The position numbers and the translations under genes are program-made. From the NCBI GenBank assembly GCA_031082205.1, contig JAVHLJ010000007.1, positions 51,339-86,305 on the forward strand: DNA of 34,967 nucleotides, given 5' to 3'. Position 1 is the first letter of the stretch. The number at the start of each line of letters is the position of its first letter. This DNA is from Elusimicrobiales bacterium (GTDB taxonomy: Bacteria; Elusimicrobiota; Elusimicrobia; Elusimicrobiales; UBA9959). The notes under the pieces were generated by a model. The model ran no database searches. It saw only the letters and a program-made list of their open reading frames with translations, and had not been told where the DNA came from. Positions 24,535 through 33,550 of the stretch are shown piece after piece.

Positions 24535-24737
24535 ACGGCCTCCTTTCATCGCCTTCGCCCTATAGACACCGGCCGCGCGCAAAAGTTCCGCGCCGCCGCC
24601 CGTTTTGCTAAACTTTCAAGGGGACGGAATAAAAATGCCGCTTAAGAACGGAACTTTTTTCTCCGGCCGGTGTCCTTACACCGGGCGCCGCGGAGGACCT
24701 TACGGACGCTGAAGAGCTCTTCGGGCGGTTCTCGCCG

Positions 24738-25238
24738 ATGGTCTATAACCTGGCGCTGCGCCTGGCGGGCAACGCCAGCGACGCGCAGGACATAGCGCAG
24801 GACGCTTTTCTTAAAGCGGTGCGCGGCCTGGAGAACCTTCGCGACGATAAGGCCGCCGGCGGCTGGCTCTACAGCATCACGATGAACGTCTGGAAGAACC
24901 GCGTGCGCGGCGAGAAGCGGCGCTCCTTCTGGAAGACGCTTTCGCTGGACCGGGAGGGTGACGACGGCGCGCCGGCTATACAGCCGGAATCGCCCGAGCC
25001 GGCGGCCGGGGCGGAACTGGAGCGGCTGGAGGAGAAGGCGGCGCTGGAGCGGGCTATGGCCGCGCTGGACCCGGAGGACAGGGCGCTGCTGCTGCTGCGG
25101 GAGATAGAGGGCCTGTCCTACCAGGAGATAAGCGCGATAACGGGCAAGCCGCTGGGCACGGTGAAGTCTGGAATATCGAGGGCACGCGAGGCGCTCAGGC
25201 AGAAGCTGGCCCCGCGTCCGGAAAACGATGAAACATAG
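24738..25238 (+). CDS. ECF (sigma-70 family, group 4) RNA polymerase sigma factor, N-terminus uncertain
   Basis: The frame from ATG 24738 gives 166 residues. Region 2 has MVYNLALRLAGN and DIAQDAFLKAV with WLYSITMNVWKNR; region 4 has LPED-like LDPEDRALLLLREIEGLSYQEI and GTVKSGISRAREAL, the helix-turn-helix for the -35 box. But coding-like ECF sequence (LTDAEELFGRFSP) continues upstream of this ATG with no usable start codon. Removing one T from the T6 run at 24655-24660 links it to an ATG at 24635 that has an AAGGGGA site, giving a normal ECF N-terminus. So the gene is probably 24635-25238 with a one-base error or mutation. It overlaps the anti-sigma gene by 11 bases. It likely directs transcription of a small regulon in response to an envelope signal. 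Confidence 0.88.
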   Translation: MVYNLALRLAGNASDAQDIAQDAFLKAVRGLENLRDDKAAGGWLYSITMNVWKNRVRGEKRRSFWKTLSLDREGDDGAPAIQPESPEPAAGAELERLEEKAALERAMAALDPEDRALLLLREIEGLSYQEISAITGKPLGTVKSGISRAREALRQKLAPRPENDET

Positions 25239-26061
25239 CACCTGCAGGAAGAACCTTTCGGCCTATTACGACGGCGAGCTGCTCGAGGACGAGCGGCACG
25301 CGCTCGAAGACCATCTCGCCGCCTGCCCGGAGTGCCGCGCCGAGCTGGCGCAGCTCAGGGCGCTCTCCGGCGTCATTAAGAAGCACGCCATGGAGCCGGT
25401 GCCCGATTCGCTGAAGAGGTCGGTGTTCGCTCCGCCCCGCTCCGCGCCGCGGTGGCTAAGGCCCGCGCTCGCCTTCGCGGCCGTCGCGTCCGTGGTCGTC
25501 CTGGTTCTTAATCTGACCGGTCCCGGCGAAGACGGATACATGTCCGTCGGCTTCGGTTCGCGCTCCGGGGAGTTCCATGATCCTGAGCCGCTCCCCGCGG
25601 CCGATACCGGCGCCGCGGCCGAGCCCGCCGCCGGCCCGGCTCCGGCCGGAGAGGTCCGGCCTCCCCATATGCCGGAGCCCTCCGCCCTCCAGGCCGGAAG
25701 CGGGATGCCCGGAAGCGCGGCGGGGCCGCGCTCGGCCGGCGCGGTCATTTCGGCCGGGCCCGCCCCCGAATTCAGCGCGCCGGTCTGCGTGCTGGTACGC
25801 GGCCCGGCTTCGCTGGACGAGGCCGACGCCGAAATAGGCGAGGCCCTGGAATTCCTCAAGGGGGCCGGCGCGCGGCTGGCCCAGGTGGAACCCGGCCGCA
25901 TGCTGTTCGTCAGGACCGACGGCTCACGGACGGAACTGTCAGGCGACGACTGCTCCCGCTGCTTCATACTTTTCGACGGCGTCCAGACCCCGCTGGTGGT
26001 CGGCGACATCTCCTCCCTGCGGGCCGCCTACGCCGTTTATTTCAGCTCCGCCGCCCGTTGA
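25228..26061 (+). CDS. Zinc-finger (HC2-type) transmembrane anti-sigma factor
   Basis: The 277-residue protein starts MKHSTCRKNLSAYYDGEL, with Cys6 and then HLAACPEC at about 29-36, giving the His-x3-Cys-x2-Cys of ZAS/zf-HC2 anti-sigma domains that clamp ECF sigma factors. One membrane helix (LAFAAVASVVVLVLNLTG) lies at about 85-102. The outer part starts with GFGSRSG (108-114), a run of Pro/Ala/Gly-rich linker, and a compact C-terminal alpha/beta piece from about 188 with CVLVRGPASLDEADAEIGEA that I do not recognise. The 11-base overlap with the sigma gene and the family make it the probable partner and sensor. The gene ends just before a bidirectional terminator. Confidence 0.9.
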   Translation: MKHSTCRKNLSAYYDGELLEDERHALEDHLAACPECRAELAQLRALSGVIKKHAMEPVPDSLKRSVFAPPRSAPRWLRPALAFAAVASVVVLVLNLTGPGEDGYMSVGFGSRSGEFHDPEPLPAADTGAAAEPAAGPAPAGEVRPPHMPEPSALQAGSGMPGSAAGPRSAGAVISAGPAPEFSAPVCVLVRGPASLDEADAEIGEALEFLKGAGARLAQVEPGRMLFVRTDGSRTELSGDDCSRCFILFDGVQTPLVVGDISSLRAAYAVYFSSAAR

Positions 26062-26074
26062 GGCCGACACTGTA

Positions 26075-26109
26075 ATGAAAAAAAGCCGCCAGCGGGCGGC
26101 TTTTTTCAT
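26075..26109. terminator. Bidirectional intrinsic terminator
   Basis: AAAAAAGCCGCC and GGCGGCTTTTTT pair around the loop AGCG. The A-run and T-run allow use on both strands. It ends the sigma/anti-sigma unit on the plus strand and the bamA-lpxI operon on the minus strand. Confidence 0.9.
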
Positions 26110-26122
26110 TCTTGCCTTGAGT

Positions 26123-26968
26123 TCAGCGGGAGGCCGGGTCTATGGCGGTCACGGCGATGCCCAGCTCGGCGGCCCGGGCGAGGAACTTGTCCATCTCCAG
26201 TATCAGCGTGGTGCCGGCTTCCAGGGCCAGGGTGTCGGCGCCGGCGGCGGCCATGACCTCCAGCGTGGGGACGCCGACTACCGGCAGGTCGAAGCGCATG
26301 TCCTGGCCCGGCCTGGCCACTTTCACCACCACCATATCCTTCGGCGGTTCGTCGTCCGGCAGCAGCCTGCGGAAGATCTCTCCCGCCCGCTTCACGCATT
26401 CGTCGGTGCCCTCCATGCCTTCGACGGCCACTATGGCGCCGCCGCGGGCCACCACGGTCAGGCCTATGTCCAGGTCCGCTATGGTCCTGGCGGCCTTCCA
26501 GCCGGCGGCTATGCTGGCCTCGCGGTCCTTATGCGGCTTCTTCTCCGTCAGGGGGCCGGGCTTGGGCAGCGACGATTCGAGGAAGGTGGCCGAGCTGATG
26601 ACCTCTATGCCGTCCTTCGCCAGTTCGCCGGCTATGGCGGCGAAGATGGAATTGGGGCGGCGGTCCTTCAGCGTCAGCAGGAGTTTGGCGGCGCGCAGGT
26701 CGGGCAGGAAGCCGCCGAAAATGGAGACATGCTCTATCTTGCCGGCCATCAGCACGCGGGTCACTCCGTTCTTTTTGAAAAAATCTATCGGGGCGGAGAG
26801 CTGGCCGAGGCGGAAATAGGCCGTCTCCGCGGAAAGACCCTCGACTTCGGGTGAGGTCATGCCGGACAGGCCGGCCGTGAACACCTCGCGGCCGCGCGCG
26901 CGGGCCTCGCGGGCGAAGAGCAGCGGGAAGGTCCCGGCCCCCGCGATGAGGCCTATGCGCTCAGACAT
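26123..26968 (-). CDS. lpxI: UDP-2,3-diacylglucosamine pyrophosphatase (LpxI type)
   Basis: A 281-residue protein of the former DUF1009 family. It has IGLIAGAGTFPLLFAREARA at the start, VLMAGKIEH and LLTLKDRRPNSIF in the middle, and the conserved GQDMRFDLPVVGVPTLE with the Asp implicated in catalysis. LpxI cleaves UDP-2,3-diacylglucosamine to lipid X and UMP, a step done by unrelated LpxH in E. coli. No lpxH is needed or seen here. The start overlaps the lpxA stop by eight bases. It ends the minus-strand operon, 14 bases before the terminator. Confidence 0.93.
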   Translation of the reverse strand: MSERIGLIAGAGTFPLLFAREARARGREVFTAGLSGMTSPEVEGLSAETAYFRLGQLSAPIDFFKKNGVTRVLMAGKIEHVSIFGGFLPDLRAAKLLLTLKDRRPNSIFAAIAGELAKDGIEVISSATFLESSLPKPGPLTEKKPHKDREASIAAGWKAARTIADLDIGLTVVARGGAIVAVEGMEGTDECVKRAGEIFRRLLPDDEPPKDMVVVKVARPGQDMRFDLPVVGVPTLEVMAAAGADTLALEAGTTLILEMDKFLARAAELGIAVTAIDPASR

Positions 26969-27764
26969 CGGCCACGTCCGCCGCGGCCGAGCGGCGCGGG
27001 CGCGCTATGCCGCGCTTTGAGGATTCGACGAAGTCGAGGATGAGGGAAGCTTCGGGCGGCAGGTTCTCCCCGCGCAGCCGCGCGACGGCGTCCTTGAGCA
27101 GGAGTCCTCGGAAGAAGAGGGTCTTGAAGACGTGCTTGACGGCCTTTATCTGCTCGCGGGTATAGCCGTTGCGCTTCATGCCGACCAGGTTGAGGGTCAC
27201 CGGGCGGGCGCGGTCGCCCTGCGCGGTGACGTAGGGGATGATGTCCTGGTTGACCATGCCGCCTCCGGAGATCATCGCGAACTTGCCGATGCGGGTGAAC
27301 TGGTGTATGCCGGCCAGGCCGCTGATGAGCGCGCGGTCGCCTATCTCCACGTGGCCGGCGGCGGCGGCGCAGTTGACCATGACGACATTGTCGCCTACGC
27401 GGCAGTCGTGGCCGAGGTGGGAATTGGCCATCAGCATGCAGCCGGAGCCCATCGTGGTCACGTCGGTGTGGGCGCCGCGGTGCAGCGTGACGTTCTCGCG
27501 TATCACGTTGCGGTCGCCCATGATGAAGCGCTTGTGTTCGCCCTTGTAGGACCAGTCCTGCGGGGGCATGCCGACGTAAGCGGCGCCGGTGAAAAGGTTG
27601 TCCTTGCCGACGGTGCAGAACTCGAAGATGCACTGCGCGCCGATCTTAGTTCCGGCGCCTATCTGCACGTCCTCTCCGATGACGGTGTAGGGCCCTATCT
27701 CGACGTTCTCGTCTATCCGCGCCTTCTTGTCGATGAGGGCGGTGGGGTGTATCCTGGTTGCCAT
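26961..27764 (-). CDS. lpxA: UDP-N-acetylglucosamine (or analogue) O/N-acyltransferase
   Basis: A 267-residue left-handed beta-helix protein with hexapeptide repeats from IHPTALIDKKARI through IGPYTVIGEDVQIG. SHLGHDC holds His116 and His119, the latter matching catalytic His125 of E. coli LpxA. AGIHQFTRIG, the QGDRARPVTLNLVGMKRNGY segment and a helical C-terminus follow, all LpxA-specific rather than LpxD-like. It transfers a hydroxyacyl chain from ACP to UDP-GlcNAc or its 3-amino analogue as the first step of lipid A synthesis. I chose ATG 27764 for GGAGGAAG just upstream; the longer open frame to 28109 runs through fabZ in another frame. Confidence 0.95.
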   Translation of the reverse strand: MATRIHPTALIDKKARIDENVEIGPYTVIGEDVQIGAGTKIGAQCIFEFCTVGKDNLFTGAAYVGMPPQDWSYKGEHKRFIMGDRNVIRENVTLHRGAHTDVTTMGSGCMLMANSHLGHDCRVGDNVVMVNCAAAAGHVEIGDRALISGLAGIHQFTRIGKFAMISGGGMVNQDIIPYVTAQGDRARPVTLNLVGMKRNGYTREQIKAVKHVFKTLFFRGLLLKDAVARLRGENLPPEASLILDFVESSKRGIARPRRSAAADVADV

Positions 27765-27793
27765 TCTTCCTCCGGGTGTCTTAAAAAGCCGCG

Positions 27794-28255
27794 TCAGTCC
27801 ACGGCGAATATCATCTCGGCCTCGGCCGCCGGCTCGCCTTCCACGAAGCCCCGGCCGCTCACCTTTGCCAGGTGGCTCTTGAACCGCAGTATCTCCACGT
27901 GGAGCTTGAGCACGTCGCCGGGCACCACCTGCCTGCGGAACCTGGCCTTGTTGATGCCGGCGAAATAGGCGAACTTTCCCTTTATCCCCGGCAGGCCCAT
28001 CAGCATGGCCGCCGAGGTCTGCGCCATGGCCTCGACTATCAGGACGCCGGGCATGACGGGCTTGGCCGGGAAATGGCCGTGGAAGAACAGTTCGTTGGCC
28101 GTGACGCATTTCACGCCTACGGCGCGCTTGTTCTCCTCTATCACCTCCACCCGGTCTATCAGCAGGAAGGGGTAGCGGTGGGGGATGGTGCGGATTATTT
28201 CCTCGCAGCCTATCACCCGGCAGGCCTTGTATGGGGGGGCTTTCTTGTCTTCCAT
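27794..28255 (-). CDS. fabZ: 3-hydroxyacyl-ACP dehydratase FabZ
   Basis: A 153-residue hot-dog-fold protein. IPHRYPFLLIDRV and FFHGHFPAKPVMPGVLIVEA give catalytic His61 and Glu75, with the 14-residue spacing seen in FabZ. It dehydrates 3-hydroxyacyl-ACP in fatty-acid elongation and competes for the hydroxyacyl-ACP pool used by LpxA and LpxD, which explains its place in the lipid A operon. GAGGT precedes the ATG. It starts three bases after the lpxC stop and ends 29 bases before lpxA. The C-terminus FVEGEPAAEAEMIFAV is typical. Confidence 0.95.
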   Translation of the reverse strand: MEDKKAPPYKACRVIGCEEIIRTIPHRYPFLLIDRVEVIEENKRAVGVKCVTANELFFHGHFPAKPVMPGVLIVEAMAQTSAAMLMGLPGIKGKFAYFAGINKARFRRQVVPGDVLKLHVEILRFKSHLAKVSGRGFVEGEPAAEAEMIFAVD

Positions 28256-28258
28256 TTT

Positions 28259-29083
28259 TTACCTCGGTCCGCTTAGCAGTTTGGCGAAATTGACGTTATT
28301 GCGGTGGCCGGTGCGCCCGGCGCGCACGGCGGCGCGCAGGGGGGCGCCCAGGAGCGCCAGGTCTCCCAGCAGGTCGAGCGCCTTGTGGCGGACGGGTTCG
28401 TCGGCGAAGCGCGGGCCGCCGGAGCAGAGTATGCGGTCCCGCTCCACCAGCATCGCGTTGTCGAGGGAGCCGCCTTTCGCCAGGCCGGCGGCCTTGAGGC
28501 CGTCGAGCTCCTCGCGGAGGCCGAAGGTGCGGGCCGGGGCTATCTCCCTGAGGAAGGAGTCCGGTCTTATCTCAAGCGCGATCTCGGTACGGCCGAGCAT
28601 CGGGTGCGGATGGTCGAATACCACGGACAGGAAAAGTCCGCCGGCGGGCTCAGCCCGGTAAAAAGCCTCCCCGTCGTTCAGTTCGACGGGGCCGGGGAGG
28701 GGAAGCGCGGATATTTCCTGGCCGGTCTTTTCGGCCAGGCCCGCCCGCATCATGGCCTGGGCGAAAGGCAGGGCGGACCCGTCGGCGGCCGGCGGCTCGG
28801 GCCCGTCCATCAGTATGTCCAGGTCGTGCACGCCGAGGCCCGCGCAGCAGGCCAGGATGTGTTCTACGGTGTGCACGGTGCGGCCGCCCAGCGTAAGGTT
28901 GGTGCCGCGTACGGTAGAGGAAACGTTCTCCAGCAGGGCGGGGATGGGAGAGGAGCCGTCGGGAAGAAGGAAGCGCAGGCCCGTGGGCCCTGCGGCCGGC
29001 CGGAAAACCGCGCGGCAGGGCAGGCCGGTATGCAGGCCGGCGCCCTCCACGGAGGCTTCGGCACTAAGGGTTGTTCTTGTCAT
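28259..29083 (-). CDS. lpxC: UDP-3-O-acyl-N-acetylglucosamine deacetylase
   Basis: A 274-residue zinc hydrolase. HTVEH at 71-75 gives the general base Glu74 and zinc ligand His75. [11 protein letters not shown] supplies the second His and the Asp ligand, and GHRNNV near the end supplies the catalytic His that matches E. coli His265. [12 protein letters not shown] and RTFGLREE are also as expected. It removes the N-acetyl group in the committed step of lipid A synthesis. At 274 residues it is shorter than E. coli LpxC (305), mostly at the C-terminus. Its start overlaps the lpxD end by 20 bases. Confidence 0.95.
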   Translation of the reverse strand: MTRTTLSAEASVEGAGLHTGLPCRAVFRPAAGPTGLRFLLPDGSSPIPALLENVSSTVRGTNLTLGGRTVHTVEHILACCAGLGVHDLDILMDGPEPPAADGSALPFAQAMMRAGLAEKTGQEISALPLPGPVELNDGEAFYRAEPAGGLFLSVVFDHPHPMLGRTEIALEIRPDSFLREIAPARTFGLREELDGLKAAGLAKGGSLDNAMLVERDRILCSGGPRFADEPVRHKALDLLGDLALLGAPLRAAVRAGRTGHRNNVNFAKLLSGPR

Positions 29084-30116
29084 CCCCGGCGGCGCCTTTT
29101 TTAAGCCGCTTGAATTCCGCGTACATCTCCGGAAGTTTGGAAAGCGTCGCCTCTATCCGCATGAATTCGCGGCGGGGCCGGCCCAGGGGCCCCAGCACTA
29201 TGGAGCCCTCTTTCAGGTCCGCTATGACGCCCGTGCGGCCCATTACTATGGAATTGGAACCGATCTTCAGATGGTCGCTGAGGCCGGACTGGCCGGCGAT
29301 CACGACATTGTCCCCTATCTCGGTCGACCCGGCTATGCCGGCCTGGCCGAGTATGAGGCAGTTGGCGCCGGTCTTTACGTTATGGGCGATATGCACCAGG
29401 TTGTCTATCTTGGTGCCCGGGCCTATGACGGTGCGGTCCAGCGCGGCGCGGTCTATCGTGCAGTTGGCGCCTATTTCCACGTCGTCGCCGATATCGACTA
29501 TGCCGAGCTGGGGGATCTTCTCGTGGCGGCCGCCGGCCCGCACATAGCCGTAGCCGTCGGAGCCGATGACGGTGCCGGCGTGCACGACGCAGCGCGCGCC
29601 CACCCTGCAGCGCTCCAGGAGCGAGACACGCGGGTGCAGGCGCGTGAGAGCGCCTACCGAGGCCCCGCGTCCGACATAAGAGCCCGCTTCCACCACGGCG
29701 CCCTCCCCTACGGACGCGCCGTCCTCCACCACGCAGCCGGGGCCTATCCAGGCGTCGGGCGCCACCGAGGCGGAGTCGGCCACGACGGCCGAGGGATGCC
29801 TGCCGGAGCGCCGGGGCGCGGAGATCTCCTTCTCCAGTTCCCGCAGGATGAGGGCGAAGGCGTAGCGGGGATTCTTGACGAAAATGTGGGCCCTGTCAGC
29901 GGAGGGCGCTGTCCTGGCGGCGGCTTCGGCCGGCAGCAGGACGGCGGCGGCGCGGCAGGAATCCAGCAGCGCCAGCTTGTCCGGCGAGTCGATGAAGCAG
30001 AGGTCGCCGGGTCCGGCCGACTCCGCCGGATTGACCCCGGTCACGGGACGCGCCGCCGCCCCGCCCTCCAGGCGGCCTTCCGTTATCCTGGCTATCTCTC
30101 CGTGTGTCAGGTTCAT
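29064..30116 (-). CDS. lpxD: UDP-3-O-acylglucosamine N-acyltransferase
   Basis: The 350-residue protein has an N-terminal uridine-binding domain ([17 protein letters not shown], then [13 protein letters not shown]) followed by a hexapeptide-repeat helix ([20 protein letters not shown] and on). [14 protein letters not shown] holds the catalytic His (His239 in E. coli), and [19 protein letters not shown] is LpxD-specific. A C-terminal helix ([20 protein letters not shown]) completes the usual fold. It adds the amide-linked hydroxyacyl chain to UDP-acylglucosamine. The start overlaps the skp/ompH stop by four bases, with GAGGA upstream. Confidence 0.95.
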   Translation of the reverse strand: MNLTHGEIARITEGRLEGGAAARPVTGVNPAESAGPGDLCFIDSPDKLALLDSCRAAAVLLPAEAAARTAPSADRAHIFVKNPRYAFALILRELEKEISAPRRSGRHPSAVVADSASVAPDAWIGPGCVVEDGASVGEGAVVEAGSYVGRGASVGALTRLHPRVSLLERCRVGARCVVHAGTVIGSDGYGYVRAGGRHEKIPQLGIVDIGDDVEIGANCTIDRAALDRTVIGPGTKIDNLVHIAHNVKTGANCLILGQAGIAGSTEIGDNVVIAGQSGLSDHLKIGSNSIVMGRTGVIADLKEGSIVLGPLGRPRREFMRIEATLSKLPEMYAEFKRLKKGAAGDDKNNP

Positions 30117-30928
30117 CGGTCCTCGCCGTTCCCGTTGTTCTCGAGTTTTTCTATCAGCTTGCCGGTCAGGTCCACCGCGGCGTGGCCGAAGAGTATCGAG
30201 CGCTTGTCTATGACCACGCTGACCCCCTCGCTTACCGCCAGTTCGCGCAGCAGGAAATATATCCGGCCGAGTATGGCCTCGGTCTTCCTGGATTCCTTGG
30301 CCAGGAGTTCCTTCTCGGCGTTGCGCTGGTCGGTCCTGAGCGTCCCCTCCAGCTTCTCCAGCTCCTTTTCCTTGACGGCGATGGCGGCCTCTATGTCGGC
30401 CACCGAGGTGGAGACGGACATCCTGAACTTCTCCAGCGACATCGCGCCCACGCCCGGCATGTGTATCAGCGGCTGCCTGGGCGCCGCTGGGGCGGCGGCC
30501 CCGGCCGGGGCGGCGGGCGTCTCCCCGCCGGGCGAGGACAAGCCGGGCAGGCCCGCGGCCGCGGAGGTGGAGGCCTCCGGAGCGGCGGCGGCCGCGGTGG
30601 ATATCTCCGTCGCGGGCGCGGCGGCGGCGTCTTCCCCGAAGAAAAGCGGCAGGGCGGCGGCGAACTCGCGCTCCTGGCGCAGACGGGAGATCTCGGCCTT
30701 GAGGGCGAATATCCGCTTCTTCGAGGCGTCCAGCTCCCCTTCCTTCTTCTTCACCTCGGCCAGGAATTCGTCCCGCGCGCCGGTGGTGCCGGAGTATTCG
30801 CGGAACACCCGGTCCATGTCGACGTATCCTATCGTGCCGGATTCCCCCCGGTTCTCCTCCAGCGAGAGCTCCAGCGCGCCCGCGCCCGCGGTCAGCAGCA
30901 GCAGCGGGATGAACAGAAGTTTTTTCAT
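30113..30928 (-). CDS. skp: Skp/OmpH-family periplasmic chaperone with a long Ala/Pro insertion
   Basis: The 271-residue protein has a signal peptide ([18 protein letters not shown]). [15 protein letters not shown] opens the OmpH domain, followed by a coiled-coil arm (about 55-90). The other arm (about 185-230) has [17 protein letters not shown], and the end [13 protein letters not shown] closes the core beta strand. Between the arms, about 100-180, is an Ala/Pro/Gly/Ser-rich, low-complexity stretch in place of the usual short tip. Ordinary Skp is about 160 residues. Skp carries unfolded outer-membrane proteins to BamA; the order bamA-skp-lpxD is common in Gram-negative bacteria. AAGGAA precedes the ATG. 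Confidence 0.9.
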   Translation of the reverse strand: MKKLLFIPLLLLTAGAGALELSLEENRGESGTIGYVDMDRVFREYSGTTGARDEFLAEVKKKEGELDASKKRIFALKAEISRLRQEREFAAALPLFFGEDAAAAPATEISTAAAAAPEASTSAAAGLPGLSSPGGETPAAPAGAAAPAAPRQPLIHMPGVGAMSLEKFRMSVSTSVADIEAAIAVKEKELEKLEGTLRTDQRNAEKELLAKESRKTEAILGRIYFLLRELAVSEGVSVVIDKRSILFGHAAVDLTGKLIEKLENNGNGEDR

Positions 30929-30966
30929 CGTTCCTTACCGTCCCTTGCCGGTCCCGGCCGGCCCGC

Positions 30967-33405
30967 TCAGAACAGGTTGCCCAGCGTGAAGTAGATGTCC
31001 GAACGCTGCGCGCCGTCCTTGTGGTTGAAGCCGTATCCCCAGTCGAGCCTTATCGGGAAGGCCGGGGTGGTGAAGCGTATGCCGAAACCGGCGCCCAGCT
31101 TGAGCTGCTTCTCCCCCTTGCCGGAGCGCAGGCTCACGTCGTCGAAGCGGTCCCAGGAGTTGCCCGCGTCGAAGAAGAAGGCCCACTGCACTATCGTGCG
31201 GCGGCGCTCCCTGGCCAGCGGGAACTTGAACTCGACGTTGAGGACGTCGTAGAGCCTGCCGCCCTCCGGCGGGCCGACCTGGCCGTTCGAATTGTATCCC
31301 CGTATCGTCTCGGAGCCGCCCAGGAAGTATTTCTCGTAGAAAGGCACCCGGTCCGTTTCGCCGAAGCGCGCCACGTAACCCATGCGGTTGGCTATGGAGA
31401 GGACGAACGGGTAGTCGTCTATGGAGAACAGTTTGAAGTTGTGGCTGTAGGAGAGGCTGGGCTTGTAGAAGTTGACGTCGCCCATCAGCGGGCCGCCCGT
31501 GAACTCCAGGCCGACGGCGCCGCGGCCGCCGCGCGTGGGGTCCCAGACGCTGTCGCGCGTGTCGCGGGCGAACTCCACGAAGACCGACGAAGTGGCGCTG
31601 GTGCCGGCCTGCAGTTCGCCGACGTAGATGTCGTCCACGTCCATTATGCGCACGTTCTCGTAGGAATAGGAGGTCGTGAGCGTGTACTTGTCGTCCTCGA
31701 ACCTGGGGGCCAGCGTCACCTTGCCTCCGGTGCGGCGCTCGGTATAGGCCGACAGAGAGGTCTGGTAGGGGCGGTAGCGGCGGGTGTTGAACAGGTTGAG
31801 GCCCAGGGTCATGGGCCTGTCCCCTACCCAGGGGGAGGACCAGCTGAAGTTGTAGTCCTGCACGCGCTTGCCGAAGTTCCAGGCCAGCGACATCCTCTGC
31901 GCCAGGCCGAACATGTTGAGGTGCGACACCGACAGCGTTCCCACCACGCCTTCGCGGGAGGAGATGCCGGCGCCGGCCGTCAGCATGCCCGGCTTGCCCT
32001 CGGCCACGTCGAAGACCAGGTCGACGGTGTCGGGGTCGGCCGTCGGGTTTATGACCGGGTTCACGTCGTCTATGAAGCCGAGGTTGAAGATCTTCTCCTG
32101 GCTGCGCCGCACTTTGGCCGCGCTGAACACCTCTCCCTCTTTCTGGGCCACCTCGCGGCGCAGCACGTGCGTCTTGGTGGCCTTGTTGCCCTCGACGTCT
32201 ATGTGGCCGACGAAGATGGGGGAGTTCTCGACCACGGCGAACTCTATGTCGAGTTCGCCCGTCGCCTCGTTGGGGACCTTGAGCGGCCTCACCTGCGCCC
32301 GCAGGTAGCCCTTGTCGGCGTATTTTTCCTGCACGGCCCTTACGGTGTCCTCGAAACGGTCCTGGTTGTAGAGCTTGCCGCGGCGGTAGGCCAGCGCCCC
32401 CGCCAGTTCCGGGGCCGTGTAGACGGAATTGCCGGAAAAAGTCGTCTCTCCGAACATCTTCTTGGCGCCCTCGCGGACCGCCACGGTTATCGTGACGCTG
32501 CTGCGGTTCCCGTTGAAAACGGCGGAAGACTCGAGTATCTCGAAGTCGCTGTAGCCGCGGTTGCGGTAATGGTCCCCGAGCGCCTGGAGGTCGCCGGCGA
32601 GCTCGGCCGGCTGGTATATCTTCTTAGGGCGGTTCTTGAAGCGCTTGACCAGTTTTTTTGCGCTGAAGCCTTCCACCCCGGCCAGGTCCACGGCGGCCAC
32701 CCGCACCTTGCTGCCTTCCTCCACCTTCACCGTCAGCGCGCAGGTCAGGGAGGCCGTGTCATGCGCCACCTCGTAGTCCACGGAGACGTCCAGGAAGCCT
32801 TTCTCCCGGTACTTGTCGGCGATCTTTATCAGGTCCTCGCGGATCTTGAGCTCGTCGAAGAAGTCCCTTTCGCGCAGGGACATTTCGTCCTTTACCGAGG
32901 TCTTGGAGAGCTGCTTCGCGCCCTCCACCTCGACCTTCTTTATCATCGGCTTTTCGGATACGATATAGGTCACGCGCGCCTGCAGCGGAGCCGGCAGGAA
33001 GGGGGCGAGCTTGGGGGAGGACGGCCTGCCGGGGATCTCCTCGATGTCCACCGAGACCTTCTCCACGCTGCCGAGGCCCAGTATGGCCTCTACGTCCCTG
33101 GTGACGAAGTCGCGGTAATAGAGCCTGCCCTTGCGCGCCTTGGCCGCGCCGGTGACGGCCCTGGGCTTAACGTTGACGGTGCCGCGCACCGCCACTTCGC
33201 CTATCTCCCAGGGCCCGGGGAATTCCTGCGCCGCGGGGGGGGGCGCTTCGGGTGGAGCGGGGCTCCCGTCCGGTCCGCCGGAGGCGGTCTCTCCGGCCGC
33301 CGCCGGCCCGGCGCCGCCGGGCTCCTGGGCGGAGGATAAAAGGGCGAACGAGTTCAGCGATGCCGCGAGCAGGGCCGCGGCGGCGATGCGGTATATGTTT
33401 TTCAT
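30967..33405 (-). CDS. bamA: Outer membrane protein assembly factor BamA
   Basis: The 812-residue protein has a signal peptide ([20 protein letters not shown]), a Pro/Ala/Gly-rich spacer (about 28-65), and then a series of POTRA domains, recognisable from [77 protein letters not shown] and [20 protein letters not shown]. That makes five. The C-terminal 350 residues form the Omp85 barrel, with [17 protein letters not shown] (the RGY motif of loop 6) and a terminal aromatic strand ending YFTLGNLF. It inserts barrel proteins into the outer membrane. The start at 33405 lacks a clear Shine-Dalgarno site. It opens the minus-strand envelope operon and diverges from phoH. Confidence 0.95.
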   Translation of the reverse strand: MKNIYRIAAAALLAASLNSFALLSSAQEPGGAGPAAAGETASGGPDGSPAPPEAPPPAAQEFPGPWEIGEVAVRGTVNVKPRAVTGAAKARKGRLYYRDFVTRDVEAILGLGSVEKVSVDIEEIPGRPSSPKLAPFLPAPLQARVTYIVSEKPMIKKVEVEGAKQLSKTSVKDEMSLRERDFFDELKIREDLIKIADKYREKGFLDVSVDYEVAHDTASLTCALTVKVEEGSKVRVAAVDLAGVEGFSAKKLVKRFKNRPKKIYQPAELAGDLQALGDHYRNRGYSDFEILESSAVFNGNRSSVTITVAVREGAKKMFGETTFSGNSVYTAPELAGALAYRRGKLYNQDRFEDTVRAVQEKYADKGYLRAQVRPLKVPNEATGELDIEFAVVENSPIFVGHIDVEGNKATKTHVLRREVAQKEGEVFSAAKVRRSQEKIFNLGFIDDVNPVINPTADPDTVDLVFDVAEGKPGMLTAGAGISSREGVVGTLSVSHLNMFGLAQRMSLAWNFGKRVQDYNFSWSSPWVGDRPMTLGLNLFNTRRYRPYQTSLSAYTERRTGGKVTLAPRFEDDKYTLTTSYSYENVRIMDVDDIYVGELQAGTSATSSVFVEFARDTRDSVWDPTRGGRGAVGLEFTGGPLMGDVNFYKPSLSYSHNFKLFSIDDYPFVLSIANRMGYVARFGETDRVPFYEKYFLGGSETIRGYNSNGQVGPPEGGRLYDVLNVEFKFPLARERRRTIVQWAFFFDAGNSWDRFDDVSLRSGKGEKQLKLGAGFGIRFTTPAFPIRLDWGYGFNHKDGAQRSDIYFTLGNLF

Positions 33406-33463
33406 GATATATGTCCGGCGCCAATGATACTATTTTTGGCCGCGGGGCCGAAACGGCGGTTCT

Positions 33464-33493
33464 TTGACAGGAGAGGGAATAAAGTATCATAAT
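33464..33493 (+). promoter_or_regulatory. Sigma-70-type promoter for phoH
   Basis: TTGACA at 33464-33469 is followed after 18 bases by CATAAT at 33488-33493; an overlapping TATCAT at 33485-33490 gives a 15-base spacing. It is the best promoter in the window. The transcript would have a leader of about 50 bases with a CGGGGC/GCCCCG hairpin at 33522-33536. The bamA promoter must lie in the same 145-base gap; a minus-strand TATCAT at 33429-33424 is a candidate. Confidence 0.65.
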
Positions 33494-33550
33494 TCACGCA
33501 TAAGAACGACCAAGGGGAGGCCGGGGCATCGCCCCGCTGACGCCGAAAAA

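Noticed and set aside
31021-33339. 772-codon plus-strand open frame opposite bamA
   Set aside because: It mirrors bamA codon by codon, has Val/Glu/His/Arg-rich composition, no recognisable domain and no ribosome site. Long antisense frames are expected in GC-rich genes.
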